A DNA stretch of 64,000 nt from [Erwinia] mediterraneensis (GTDB lineage Bacteria; Pseudomonadota; Gammaproteobacteria; Enterobacterales; Enterobacteriaceae). The DNA is taken from NCBI RefSeq assembly GCF_900604315.1, contig NZ_LR026978.1, positions 3,093,996 through 3,157,995 of the forward strand, written 5' to 3'. Of this stretch, positions 21,750 to 30,018 are shown one piece after another. The stretch's first letter is position 1. Each line of letters opens with the position of its first letter. The translations under genes and the position numbers were made by a program. The notes below the pieces were generated by a model. The model made no database searches, was not told where the DNA came from, and saw only the letters and a list, made by a program, of their open reading frames with translations.

Positions 21750-22496
21750 ATGGCAGACTTTTTGGGTCTTAAAAACAGAGTGGCGATTGTCACGGGCGCC
21801 GCAGGCGATATTGGCAGGGCGACAGTAAAGTTACTTGTGAGTCATGAAGCGAAGGTGCTGGCTCTGGATATTAATCCGGAAGTCCATTCACTGGCACAGA
21901 ACAATCAGGTGATGACACAAATTTGCGACGTCAGCCAGGAACATGAGGTTATCGGCGCGGTGACGTTCGCACAGACAGAATTCGGTGGCGTGGATGTTCT
22001 CATCAACAATGCGGGCAAAACCCTGAATAAACTTGCTACCGAGACATCGGCTGAAGAATGGGACAGCATTATGACCATTAATGCCAGAGGGTATTTTCTC
22101 CTGAGCAGGGAAAGCCTGAAGGTCATGCAGCCCCGCAGGCAGGGAACGATTGTCAACGTAGCGTCCGTAGTGAGCATGGTTGGCATGAACGCAACCTCCG
22201 CCTACTCGGCCTCTAAAGGCGCAATAGTCCAGCTGACAAAAGTTCTGGCTCTGGAAGCTGCTGAGTATGGTATCCGGGTGAATGCTGTCGCACCCGGCGT
22301 CGTCGAAACGAATATCCTTTCCGGCATTGTGGCAGACAGCCGGGCCACGCTGGCCAGCTATGGTCATGTTCATCCACTTGGACGAGTGGCTCAGCCGGAA
22401 GAAATTGCTGAAGCAATTATCTGGCTTGCATCACCTAAAGCCAGCTTCGTTACGGGAACGGTTTTACTGGCTGACGGCGGTTATACCGCGCAGTAA
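21750..22496 (+). CDS. SDR family oxidoreductase (second of three), FabG-like
   Basis: Classical SDR of 248 residues with all motifs: TGAAGDIGRA (cofactor), DVLINNAGKT, catalytic Ser in NVASVVS, YSASKGA, and the C-terminal LASPKASFVTGTVLLADGGYTAQ typical of FabG-like enzymes. Probably an NAD(P)H-dependent dehydrogenase of a small alcohol, sugar or keto compound. It lies in an operon with two other SDRs whose sequences differ clearly from it, so the set is not a recent tandem duplication. Confidence 0.9.
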   Translation: MADFLGLKNRVAIVTGAAGDIGRATVKLLVSHEAKVLALDINPEVHSLAQNNQVMTQICDVSQEHEVIGAVTFAQTEFGGVDVLINNAGKTLNKLATETSAEEWDSIMTINARGYFLLSRESLKVMQPRRQGTIVNVASVVSMVGMNATSAYSASKGAIVQLTKVLALEAAEYGIRVNAVAPGVVETNILSGIVADSRATLASYGHVHPLGRVAQPEEIAEAIIWLASPKASFVTGTVLLADGGYTAQ

Positions 22497-22510
22497 TCTG
22501 GAGCACATGA

Positions 22511-23227
22511 ATGATGAAAAAACAAACTATTTTAATTGTCGGGTCTGAGAAAGGGCTCGGGCTGGGCCTGACTGAGGCCTGGCTGGAAAAGGGCTGGGAA
22601 GTTTTTGCCACGCATTTACCGGATGCTGATGTATCTCCCCTGCTCGCCCTGGCAGAGGCTTACCCGGACAGCCTCACGACCGGCGAGATTGATGTAACTG
22701 ATTCGTCCTATATCGGGCCCCTTGTCGCCAGGCTCAGTACACGGCGGTTTGACATTATTTTTATGGTTGCCGGAATCTACGGTCCCTTACATCAGTCAGT
22801 GTTGCAGGCATCTGATGCTGAATTCCAGCAGATTATGATGACCAATGCTTTTGGTCCAGCCCGTCTGGCCCGGCACCTCCTGCCGATGCTTAAACCTGCC
22901 GGCACGCTGGTCTTTATGTCGTCGCACCGGGGTAGCATTGCCGGCAATACCGAACCGGGAATAGGTCTTGAGCTTTACCGGGCCAGTAAAGCGGCCTTAA
23001 ATATGCTGGCTCGTTGTATTTATATGGATCTTAGTCAGGGGGAACATACTGTCCTGTGTATCCATCCGGGCTGGGCAGTGACAGCAATGGGCACTCTGGA
23101 CGGCGCAGTTGAAGCAGAGATTGATGTGAAAACCAGCGTCAACGGAATGGTTGATGTCATTGCGCTACACCGCAATGATAAAAAACATCTGTTCCTCGAC
23201 TTTGAGAACAATACCTGGCCTTGGTAA
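22511..23227 (+). CDS. SDR family oxidoreductase (third of three)
   Basis: 238 residues, SDR fold of the atypical CsgA-like kind: GSEKGLGLGL cofactor motif, FMVAGIYG in place of NNAG, catalytic Ser in VFMSSHRGS, YRASKAALNML, and HPGWAVTAMG. Starts 14 bp after the second SDR. A hairpin follows (23241-23260). The joint function of the three SDRs under an AraC regulator is not known to me; a multi-step oxidation of one imported or toxic compound would fit. Confidence 0.88.
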   Translation: MMKKQTILIVGSEKGLGLGLTEAWLEKGWEVFATHLPDADVSPLLALAEAYPDSLTTGEIDVTDSSYIGPLVARLSTRRFDIIFMVAGIYGPLHQSVLQASDAEFQQIMMTNAFGPARLARHLLPMLKPAGTLVFMSSHRGSIAGNTEPGIGLELYRASKAALNMLARCIYMDLSQGEHTVLCIHPGWAVTAMGTLDGAVEAEIDVKTSVNGMVDVIALHRNDKKHLFLDFENNTWPW

Positions 23228-23240
23228 AGATGTCGAAACG

Positions 23241-23260
23241 AGCCAGCAATATTGCTGGCT
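23241..23260. terminator. Perfect 20-bp palindrome after the SDR operon
   Basis: AGCCAGCAATATTGCTGGCT, its own reverse complement, starts 13 bp past the last SDR stop and is followed by ATTTCCTT. Likely the operon terminator; a protein-binding site is the alternative. Confidence 0.6.
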
Positions 23261-23273
23261 ATTTCCTTCCAAT

Positions 23274-23297
23274 GTCCGCTTCTGGCACAGAGCGGAC
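23274..23297 (+). repeat. GTCCGCT palindromic repeat, copy 2 (left hairpin only)
   Basis: GTCCGCT, loop TCTGGCACAG, AGCGGAC: a perfect 7-bp stem. The right hairpin of the composite form is missing. Confidence 0.85.
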
Positions 23298-23556
23298 ACA
23301 AGGAACAACGTCCTTCTGTTACTTTCCTGCATTGCCAGACAGTGTATCCTGGTGGCTAACCGACAAAGCCAGCAAAATTTACCAGGCCGCGCGGGCACGG
23401 TCTGGTCAGGAAAGGGCATGTCTGATTACTGACAGACTGCGCCCGGAGGGTAATTTATTCGCTGGAGCCCTAAAACCAACAGTTGAAAAAGTGTTCAGTT
23501 AGTGGTTTTATCATTCATTAATAATTATTCACTATTGCTGCATAAGGTCAGATACG

Positions 23557-24375
23557 TTGTCACTAGAGTCTGCAGAGTGGTTTAGCCGAAATGGTATAGA
23601 GTGCTCACGGGTCAGAGCCTGTAATTCTGGCTTTCCGAAACATCTTCACGATGAATATGTCATCAGCGCAAACCTGACGGGGGTGGAGGAAATCTGGCTG
23701 GCAGGGAAAACCGCGTATGTTAAAAGTGGTCAGGTTACCTTATATAATCCGGGAACCACTCAGGCTTCGCGTTTTGATACTCAAGCCGTGGAATTTATCA
23801 GCGTGCACATCCCCCAGCCAGTGATAAAAATGCTTGCAGATGAGGACAATCTCAATAGCGATCATGAAGCCCCTGTTCTGCGAGAAGGCATAATCAATAA
23901 CACTCGCCTGTTTGACGCGCTGTACCGTTTTGCAACATCAGCCCGGCTGGAGAAGGGCATGGATGAGGAGCAGGAACTGATTTTACTTTGTGGTGAGCTG
24001 CTTGAGATGCCAGCTCTACTTCAGAGAGGTGATGAACAGAAAATCAACATTGTTATCGAGTACTTGCGAGAGCACCTCAGCGTAAAACCGCAGCTGGAGA
24101 TGCTCGCGCAGCTGGCGGGGATGAGCAAGTATCATCTTGTTCGCTTCTTCACCCGGCATACGGGTATGCCGCCTCTGCAGTATCATATGCAGCTTCGTCT
24201 GCACCATGCCCGCGACTTGCTTCGCAGAAACGTGCATCCGCTCGATGCGGCAATAATGCTGGGATTTTACGATCAGAGTCATTTTATTAATGCGTTTCGC
24301 AAAGTGATGGGAACAACACCCCATCACTATGCTTCGCAGGTCAGATCAGGCCACCATAAACTCCCGGTACCCTGA
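23557..24375 (+). CDS. AraC family transcriptional regulator
   Basis: 272 residues: N-terminal cupin-like sensing domain (HLHDEYVISANLTG) and a C-terminal AraC double HTH (MLAQLAGMSKYHLVRFFTRHTG and AAIMLGFYDQSHFINAFRKVMG). This layout is common for regulators of LysE-type exporters. TTG start with AAGG 11 bases upstream; no ATG lies near the expected N-terminus. Its 3' end overlaps the convergent LysE gene by 30 bp, which supports a functional pair. Confidence 0.85.
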   Translation: MSLESAEWFSRNGIECSRVRACNSGFPKHLHDEYVISANLTGVEEIWLAGKTAYVKSGQVTLYNPGTTQASRFDTQAVEFISVHIPQPVIKMLADEDNLNSDHEAPVLREGIINNTRLFDALYRFATSARLEKGMDEEQELILLCGELLEMPALLQRGDEQKINIVIEYLREHLSVKPQLEMLAQLAGMSKYHLVRFFTRHTGMPPLQYHMQLRLHHARDLLRRNVHPLDAAIMLGFYDQSHFINAFRKVMGTTPHHYASQVRSGHHKLPVP

Positions 24376-24984
24376 CACAATCACGTAAAGCGCAAAGTAG
24401 CTGAATATAAACGCTGAGACTATGTAGGAATATTTAAGCAGACGGTGACCAAGCAGTTTGCCACCAAAACTCCCAACCAGGCACAAGACGCAGGTCCAGA
24501 ACATTCCCGCAATGAAAAAGCCACTCAGAAACCAGGACGTTGCCGTAACGCTGTGCTGGCCCATCCGGGATATCAGCGCACCGCCCACTGTCGCAAACCA
24601 CAGAATAGCCGTGGGGGAGGACATGGCAAGCACCACGCCCCGGCCAAATTCACGCAGCAGCGGGCGATACTGATGGGTTTCGCTCACGTTAAGCTCTGAA
24701 GCCTTCCTGAAAGCGGCCACCAGCATTTTGCCAGCGAACCATAGAAGCATCGCGCCACCGCCAATCCACAGTAGCCAGCGTACGGCTTCATACTGAAGCA
24801 GTACGGCCATTCCCGCCAGCGCCAGTAATGCATATGCCAGGTCACCCACACAAGTCCCCATTCCCAGCCAGAAACCATGAAAATACCCGCGTTGCATGGC
24901 AAGGGTAATCATGGCGATATTGGCAATCCCGATATCAAGACACAGCGAAAGGCTCAGTAAGAAACCATTTGAAAACTCGATCAT
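24346..24984 (-). CDS. LysE family amino-acid/metabolite exporter
   Basis: 212-residue inner-membrane protein with about six hydrophobic segments. The LysE/RhtB signature is visible: GIANIAMITLAMQRGYFHGFWLGMGTCVGDLAY near residues 18-50 and the SSPTAILWFATVGGAL core. It starts inside the last codons of the upstream 433-residue gene (ATGA overlap), so the two are translationally coupled. Exported substrate unknown; amino acids or amino-acid-like metabolites are usual for the family. Confidence 0.9.
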   Translation of the reverse strand: MIEFSNGFLLSLSLCLDIGIANIAMITLAMQRGYFHGFWLGMGTCVGDLAYALLALAGMAVLLQYEAVRWLLWIGGGAMLLWFAGKMLVAAFRKASELNVSETHQYRPLLREFGRGVVLAMSSPTAILWFATVGGALISRMGQHSVTATSWFLSGFFIAGMFWTCVLCLVGSFGGKLLGHRLLKYSYIVSAFIFSYFALYVIVSGYREFMVA

Positions 24985-26282
24985 AACGTAAAGCCTTTTA
25001 TCTTCTGGTCGTACTCGATCATGTCGACAGTTTTACCCAGCCGGTTTAGCAGCAGATCCGCCTCTTCACGCTGATGGTGAGGTGAATAGCATTGCAGGAA
25101 CGTCAGGGCTGCCTCTGTATCACCCTGCAATACAGAGCGGGTCATTGCTGTTGCCAGTGCCGTCAGAGCAGGCTTCACCGCGCTGAGTTCTACCACATAA
25201 TGCGTCCCACTCCAGTTCAGGCACTGGTGTTCAGTTAGCCATTTAAGCTGTATATAGGCTGCCCCTGCGTCAGGATAAGCACATGGGCCGCGGCGCAAAT
25301 ATCGCAGCATTTCCAGCAGGAAAATTTTTAACTGCAGCGTCTCATTCAGCTGCAGGGCCTGCCGGGAAGGCTCTGTCAGGCACATCAGCAGCCCAAAGAC
25401 ATCGGCCAGTGCTTCCTGCACAACCATTGATCCCCATCTGTCCTGTTTACTTAATTTGCCAAACATCATCTTTTCAAGAACAACAGAATGCCCCAGATCA
25501 TGACCGCGGAACCAGGCAATCAGGTGGCGAGCACAGAGAGCGCTGTCCGGGATAAATTCATGATGCCAGCCAAGTAGAGAAGCCTGGGACCGGGCAAAAC
25601 GTTCAAACAGGTTCAGATAGGTATTTGCAAACACAATGGTGCGCTTCTGGGGGGCGTATTTCACCCCTTCATCTTCAGGAAAAAAATAGGCGAAATGTTT
25701 AGGATAGCTGTTAGCTTCGCCAGCAATGGCAAACAGATCGACAATTTTGTAGCGGCATCCGGGCAGCGCAACCAGCCGCTGGTCGATATGATTTTGCAGC
25801 CAGCACAGATTGTCCGGAAAGAGCTCATCCACCACATCCGAAACTTCCTGCAGCTCGCGATCGGGTAACCCAAACCAGGCGGAATAATGCTGCGTGCGAG
25901 ACTTACCTACCCATGTCGACATGTAACCTATTCCCTGCACCAGCTCCTGTTCATCCAGACCTGCTATCTGCGGGAGAAGTTCTTTTGCTGTGCTGGCGTC
26001 AGAGAGGATTTCTGCGCGTAACTGCAGCGCTTTGTAGGTATCCGGATCGTCAAATTCCTGCGCAAGCTTGAAACAGATAATGCTGAGCTTTTCTTCAACA
26101 TATTGAAGCAGCGTACTCCCGGTTCGAGTGGAAGCCGGGTGAATATGACTGGCCGCCTCTGCAAGACGCGTAGCCTGGTGGATAAGATCCAGCGCCGCGG
26201 GCGAAAGTGAGTCAGGCAGAGGGATATCCATCATGTGGATATGGTATGAGTCAGCAGCGGGCCAGAACGGTGTCGTAAACAT
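24981..26282 (-). CDS. Protein of unknown function with HDxxH...ExxxD motif
   Basis: 433 residues, not recognised as any named enzyme. No signal peptide or membrane segment, so cytosolic. The best landmark, about 260 residues in, is FRGHDLGHSVVLEKMM followed 25 residues later by QEALADVFGLL; this HxxxH plus ExxxD spacing recalls zinc hydrolases of the gluzincin type, with Asp where HExxH enzymes have Glu. Other stretches: WVGKSRTQHYSAWFGLP, SYPKHFAYFFPEDEGVK. The start at 26282 (MFTTPFWP) was chosen because GGAAGGG lies just upstream; an ATG five codons earlier overlaps that SD. Coupled to the LysE exporter, so it may make or process the exported compound. Confidence 0.72.
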   Translation of the reverse strand: MFTTPFWPAADSYHIHMMDIPLPDSLSPAALDLIHQATRLAEAASHIHPASTRTGSTLLQYVEEKLSIICFKLAQEFDDPDTYKALQLRAEILSDASTAKELLPQIAGLDEQELVQGIGYMSTWVGKSRTQHYSAWFGLPDRELQEVSDVVDELFPDNLCWLQNHIDQRLVALPGCRYKIVDLFAIAGEANSYPKHFAYFFPEDEGVKYAPQKRTIVFANTYLNLFERFARSQASLLGWHHEFIPDSALCARHLIAWFRGHDLGHSVVLEKMMFGKLSKQDRWGSMVVQEALADVFGLLMCLTEPSRQALQLNETLQLKIFLLEMLRYLRRGPCAYPDAGAAYIQLKWLTEHQCLNWSGTHYVVELSAVKPALTALATAMTRSVLQGDTEAALTFLQCYSPHHQREEADLLLNRLGKTVDMIEYDQKIKGFTL

Positions 26283-26692
26283 GAAATTCCCTTCCATTAT
26301 CAGTAACGAGAAGTTTACTTAACCATTGCATCTGTAATCAGTATTGGAAGGAATTGCGCGAAGAGGTCGGAAAGAACGGTGCACTTCAGAACCATAACCG
26401 ACTATTTCGCTTAGCAGTAAATTAAAAGGCGTATAGAAAAGCATGATCAAGCGGGGCCAGGCAGTCTGACGCAGTGATAGAGCGACACGGGGCGTTATAC
26501 CCGGGAGAATTGCCCTGCACCGCATAAATTAACGGGTTTCGGTTACGGCAATGTCCGCTTCTGGCACAAAGCGGACTGACCCGGGCGCAAGGTCCGCTAT
26601 GAGCGATAAGCGGACCTGTGTTCGTCAAAACGGGTGAAAATATTGGGCAATTCAATGACATCCGGTCGAGGCATCAGGTACAGGACTTAAGA
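26283..26692. other. Intergenic stretch with a full composite repeat
   Basis: Promoter region of the leftward HDxxH-LysE operon and the 3' flank of the ArsR gene. It contains the complete two-hairpin repeat copy 3. No gene recognised. Confidence 0.6.
26553..26615 (+). repeat. Composite GTCCGCT palindromic repeat, copy 3 (complete)
   Basis: Left hairpin 26553-26576 (GTCCGCT TCTGGCACAA AGCGGAC), spacer TGACCCGGGCGCAAG, right hairpin 26592-26615 (GTCCGCT ATGAGCGATA AGCGGAC). Both stems are perfect. The 15-bp spacer is identical in copy 4. Confidence 0.9.
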
Positions 26693-27403
26693 TCAGGTAA
26701 TTTTCAGCTTAAACAGCCGATAAATTGCAATTCGTCCTGGATCGGTTACGTTCACTTCACGATATCCCGGCATACGCGTTACCCATTCTTTTTGCAGGAA
26801 TAGCGTAAACAATGCTGAGCCAGCGTCACCGCCGAGGTGGAAACGTCGCTCACTCCAGTCCAGACAGGGGCTGCAGGGCTTGCGGCGCGTGCGTGCGTTA
26901 AGCACGACGCCCATTTTCTCAAAATGTATTTTGCCCGCTGATGTCAGTTCCGAGCCATCTGCTTCAAGCCATTTTTCCCGCAGCATACATTCATAAAGGC
27001 TGACAGCAAGCTCGCCTGCCAGATGGTCATAGCAGGTGCGTGCGTACCGAAGATAGACCGGCGTACTGGAAGCGGGGGGCTTATGAGTACGCATGGAAAC
27101 GCCCATCAGGTTTTCCAGCAGTCCGGCGATATGATGCCCCGCAAGGCTGTAATATCGATGACGCCCCTGCGTCAGGCAAATGACCAGACCGTTGCTGAGA
27201 AGTCGGTTCAGATGCCCGCTGGCTGTCGAGGCTGCTATGCCAGCTACTACGCTGAGTTCGGTGGCTGTCCACGCGCGCCCATCCATCAGGGCGCACAGAA
27301 TGCTGACCCTGGACGGGTCAGACAGGGCAGAAGCTACCATTGCCATTGATGTTTCAAGAGCATCATCCGGCTCACTGTCGCACTGTGTTTTAAGGGGTTT
27401 CAT
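26693..27403 (-). CDS. ArsR family winged-helix transcriptional regulator
   Basis: 236 residues. N-terminal ArsR HTH (ALSDPSRVSILCALMDGRAWTATELSVVAGIAASTASGHLNRLLSNGLV, residues about 25-75) with a long C-terminal extension ending in a CSPCLDWSERRFHLGG motif, characteristic of a larger ArsR subgroup; the paired cysteines could sense metal or redox but this is inference. Its start overlaps the ACT-domain gene by four bases. Last gene of the leftward ABM-ACT-ArsR operon. Confidence 0.87.
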   Translation of the reverse strand: MKPLKTQCDSEPDDALETSMAMVASALSDPSRVSILCALMDGRAWTATELSVVAGIAASTASGHLNRLLSNGLVICLTQGRHRYYSLAGHHIAGLLENLMGVSMRTHKPPASSTPVYLRYARTCYDHLAGELAVSLYECMLREKWLEADGSELTSAGKIHFEKMGVVLNARTRRKPCSPCLDWSERRFHLGGDAGSALFTLFLQKEWVTRMPGYREVNVTDPGRIAIYRLFKLKIT

Positions 27404-27792
27404 TCAGAAGGTATTGCCCATTTTTGGGTGACTTCAGCTGCCCGTGTATCATCATCCGTAATGAGAATGAGCCGGTTGCTGTGGTCGCTGTACTGTACCA
27501 GAATATTGATGCCGTTCCGGGCAATTTTGTCAGCTATTTCTCCCAGCTCACCTGGTCGTTCCTGAGGTAATTTTCTTACCAGAGGTCGACACACCTCGCA
27601 GACTTCAAAACCGGCTTCAGTCAGCACCCTGCGGGCTTTTTCACCGTCTTCAACCAGGAAGTGTGCATGTCCGGCCTCAGGTGTTGTAAATACGCCACCG
27701 CCTTCAAGTCCCACTCCGTTTTCACCCAGTACACTCCCCAGTGAACCAAGTGAACCCGGACTATTTTTGAGAATAACGTGAATGTCATACAT
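27400..27792 (-). CDS. ACT domain protein
   Basis: 130 residues made of two ACT-like units: MYDIHVILKNSPGSLGSLGSVLG at the N-terminus and ERPGELGEIADKIARNGINI in the second half. ACT domains bind amino acids or other small ligands allosterically; stand-alone ones usually sense. ATG at 27792 chosen because AAGGGA lies upstream; a GTG 11 codons earlier lacks an SD. It follows the ABM gene after 1 bp and overlaps the ArsR gene, so ligand sensing tied to the ArsR regulator is plausible. Confidence 0.8.
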   Translation of the reverse strand: MYDIHVILKNSPGSLGSLGSVLGENGVGLEGGGVFTTPEAGHAHFLVEDGEKARRVLTEAGFEVCEVCRPLVRKLPQERPGELGEIADKIARNGINILVQYSDHSNRLILITDDDTRAAEVTQKWAIPSE

Positions 27793-27793
27793 G

Positions 27794-28108
27794 CTAATTT
27801 GTTCCCTTATCAGAAGAGTAATCACGGAATACGTTGGCTACCCGTATTCTGTAGAATGAAAAAATCGATTGCTTACCTTCTTTCTGCGCGGCCTGATGCG
27901 CCACATTTTGCTTCCATCCGGCTACAGACTCCTCATCTTCCCACCATGACAAAGAAAGAATTTTTCCGGGGGTAGTCAGGCTCTGGAAGCGCTCAATTGA
28001 AATAAATCCGGGCGTGTCGGATAAGAGAGGTTTCAGCTCCGAAGCGAGCTGAAAATATCTTTCCTGAGCCTCGGGCAGGGCATCTGCCTCAAAAAGTACT
28101 GCAATCAT
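27794..28108 (-). CDS. Antibiotic biosynthesis monooxygenase (ABM) family protein
   Basis: 104 residues, dimeric ferredoxin-like alpha/beta-barrel family. Typical features: an N-terminal MIAVLFEADALPEAQERYFQL strand-helix, PGFISIERFQSLTTPGKILSLSWWEDEES, then W...H. Members include quinol monooxygenases and haem oxygenases, but many have no known activity. First gene of the operon with the ACT and ArsR genes; GGAGCG SD before the ATG. Confidence 0.85.
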   Translation of the reverse strand: MIAVLFEADALPEAQERYFQLASELKPLLSDTPGFISIERFQSLTTPGKILSLSWWEDEESVAGWKQNVAHQAAQKEGKQSIFSFYRIRVANVFRDYSSDKGTN

Positions 28109-28410
28109 GGTCCGCTCCGTTGTTAATTTACGGACAGTTTAATGATGACGAAGGCATGTTGCTTCGGTGGGCGCCGAAGTATGCATGTGCGTGACATTCT
28201 CCCCGTTGATTAATACAAACTGTATTTAGCAACTTCCGCTTCTGGCACAGAGCGGACTGACCCGGGCGCAAGGTCCGCTATGAGCGAAAAGCGGACATAT
28301 TAATAGGTATATGCAGGCCTGCCTGAGGTAATATCTTAATTAATCGTATCGTGTCTGGCTCAACACCTTGCAGGCATCACCACAATAATTTGTACCAGGA
28401 TGGAACCAGT
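28109..28410. other. Divergent intergenic region with full composite repeat
   Basis: 302 bp between the leftward ABM operon and the rightward AraC gene. Repeat copy 4 lies in the middle. Promoters of both units must be here. Confidence 0.6.
28234..28296 (+). repeat. Composite GTCCGCT palindromic repeat, copy 4 (complete)
   Basis: Left hairpin 28234-28257 (TTCCGCT TCTGGCACAG AGCGGAC), the same 15-bp spacer as copy 3, right hairpin 28273-28296 (GTCCGCT ATGAGCGAAA AGCGGAC). Confidence 0.9.
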
Positions 28411-29277
28411 ATGCTCACCCTGTCCCCATGTGCTTCTGGCTGCAGGTGCGATAATGGCAGCACCGGCAACCTTGCAGAATTCTGGCGCGATTCGTCTATG
28501 GATTTTGTAGAAAGTCGTCGCGCCTGTCACAGCCGCGCGTGTTATAAGCTACACAGTCATCCGACTTTTTCTCTGGGCGCTGTGGACGCGGGCAGCAGTG
28601 TGTTCACAGGGGCGACGGGTGATCCCTGGTCTTTGCGACCGGGGATGATGGTATTCATTCCAGCCGACGCTGTTCATTCCTGTAATCCCTTACCCGATCA
28701 GCACTGGAGCTATCAGATGCTGCATATCGATGCCGCGTGGTTAAGGGCTTTGGTTACTGAAATGAATGATTTTTCAGGCAGCCTTATTAGTGACGATATT
28801 GTTCGGGTGACGGCTGATGAGGACCTTTATCGTCGCTTCTGTGAACTGAATGCCACCCTGTTTTCAACAGTCAGTGCAGAAGACAAAAATGTGGCGTTAA
28901 TTGAGTTTATAGGCGACTGCGAATATGACACTTGTGTGGCGGAAGCTTTTCCTGTCATGTCGCCTGAGGTGAGGCGGACGTTGAAAAACATTATTGATAT
29001 GATGCAACAGACCGAAAGGCAGCCGTGGACCTTAGCGGAGCTGGCAAATCTGTCAGGCATGAGTCGTTATCAGATCATCAGAGCATTTCGCGCTGCGACC
29101 GGGATGACACCGCATGCGTACCAGCTTAATGTGCGCATCAATCAGGCGCGGCGGTGGCTGCTGTCAGGTCATGATATGGCCGATATTGCTTACCGGCTGG
29201 GTTTCGCTGATCAGAGTCATTTCCAGCGCGTATTCAAGACGCATACCGGTGTAACGCCAGGCTGTTTTCGGAGCTGA
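28411..29277 (+). CDS. AraC family transcriptional regulator
   Basis: 288 residues from the ATG at 28411, chosen because AGGA lies 9 bases upstream; a GTG at 28351 would add 20 residues without family resemblance. N-terminal cupin domain (HSHPTFSLGAVDAGSSVFTG...GMMVFIPADAVHSCNPLP) and C-terminal double HTH (LANLSGMSRYQIIRAFRAATG, IAYRLGFADQSHFQRVFKTHTG). A LysE exporter follows 77 bp downstream on the same strand; AraC-LysE pairs of this build are common, so it probably activates exporter expression. Confidence 0.88.
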   Translation: MLTLSPCASGCRCDNGSTGNLAEFWRDSSMDFVESRRACHSRACYKLHSHPTFSLGAVDAGSSVFTGATGDPWSLRPGMMVFIPADAVHSCNPLPDQHWSYQMLHIDAAWLRALVTEMNDFSGSLISDDIVRVTADEDLYRRFCELNATLFSTVSAEDKNVALIEFIGDCEYDTCVAEAFPVMSPEVRRTLKNIIDMMQQTERQPWTLAELANLSGMSRYQIIRAFRAATGMTPHAYQLNVRINQARRWLLSGHDMADIAYRLGFADQSHFQRVFKTHTGVTPGCFRS

Positions 29278-29354
29278 AAACCTGCAATTTTGTTCAATAC
29301 AATCCTGCCCGGAGACTGCACCCTGTTAAAAACTTTTAAGAGGGTAATACCGAG

Positions 29355-30002
29355 ATGCAGCAATTTCTTTTTGTGGCTGCAGCGCATTTTCTGGCGTTGC
29401 TGTCACCCGGTCCGGATTTTTTTCTCGTTGCGCGCACCTCCATCAGAGCTGGCTGGCGTCACGCTGCAAATGTCTGTCTGGGAATAGCAATAGCGAACGG
29501 GGTGTTCATTCTTGCTGCCTTCAGCGGTATCACGCTTTTTAGTCCTGACAGCATCAGCTTTATCGTTATTCAGCTCACGGGCTGTGCTTATCTGCTCTAT
29601 ATCGGTGTGCTTTTTATTTGCTTTGCGGGTGCAAATTCTGTTTCTGAATACAATGTAAAAAACCATGGCTTAGTCACAGAGTCTGCTGGCGTATGGAGGC
29701 ATTGCCGTGAGTTCGGCATGGGATTTTTATCCGGTATTCTCAATCCAAAAAATGCGCTGTTTTATGTCAGTCTGGCCACCCTTATTGGCGGCACAACCGT
29801 GGTTAGTCTGAAGGTCGTCTATGGCGTATGGATGTTCAGCATTGTGCTACTGTGGGATTTACTGGTAGCCATCTTCATTGGCAACCGCGTCATACTGCAA
29901 TACTTTTCGCAGACGTTGCCCTGGCTGGAGCGTGTCTCAGGCGTCATTCTAATCGGTCTGGCATTGAGTGTCATCATGGTCAATCTGATCGCACTGGCCT
30001 GA
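29355..30002 (+). CDS. LysE family amino-acid/metabolite exporter
   Basis: 215-residue inner-membrane protein: HFLALLSPGPDFFLVARTSIRAGWRHAANVCLGIA (the LysE signature region, residues 10-45), then FLSGILNPKNALFYVSLATLIG. About six membrane spans. Clearly different in sequence from the other LysE protein at 24.3 kb, so it is a separate member rather than a copy. Downstream of its own AraC regulator; a small hairpin follows the stop. Confidence 0.92.
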   Translation: MQQFLFVAAAHFLALLSPGPDFFLVARTSIRAGWRHAANVCLGIAIANGVFILAAFSGITLFSPDSISFIVIQLTGCAYLLYIGVLFICFAGANSVSEYNVKNHGLVTESAGVWRHCREFGMGFLSGILNPKNALFYVSLATLIGGTTVVSLKVVYGVWMFSIVLLWDLLVAIFIGNRVILQYFSQTLPWLERVSGVILIGLALSVIMVNLIALA

Positions 30003-30003
30003 C

Positions 30004-30018
30004 AGCCAGTGGCTGGCT
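30004..30018 (+). terminator. Small hairpin after the LysE gene
   Basis: AGCCAG, loop TGG, CTGGCT, then TCAATTTTA, directly after the stop. A weak intrinsic terminator. Confidence 0.5.

Larger units (their letters stand above)
23228..23556. other. Intergenic stretch: terminator hairpin and repeat copy
   Basis: 329 bp between the SDR operon and an AraC gene. It contains a perfect 20-bp palindrome and one GTCCGCT hairpin. Short frames here encode peptides containing SALCQKRT, an artefact of translating the repeat. Confidence 0.6.
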
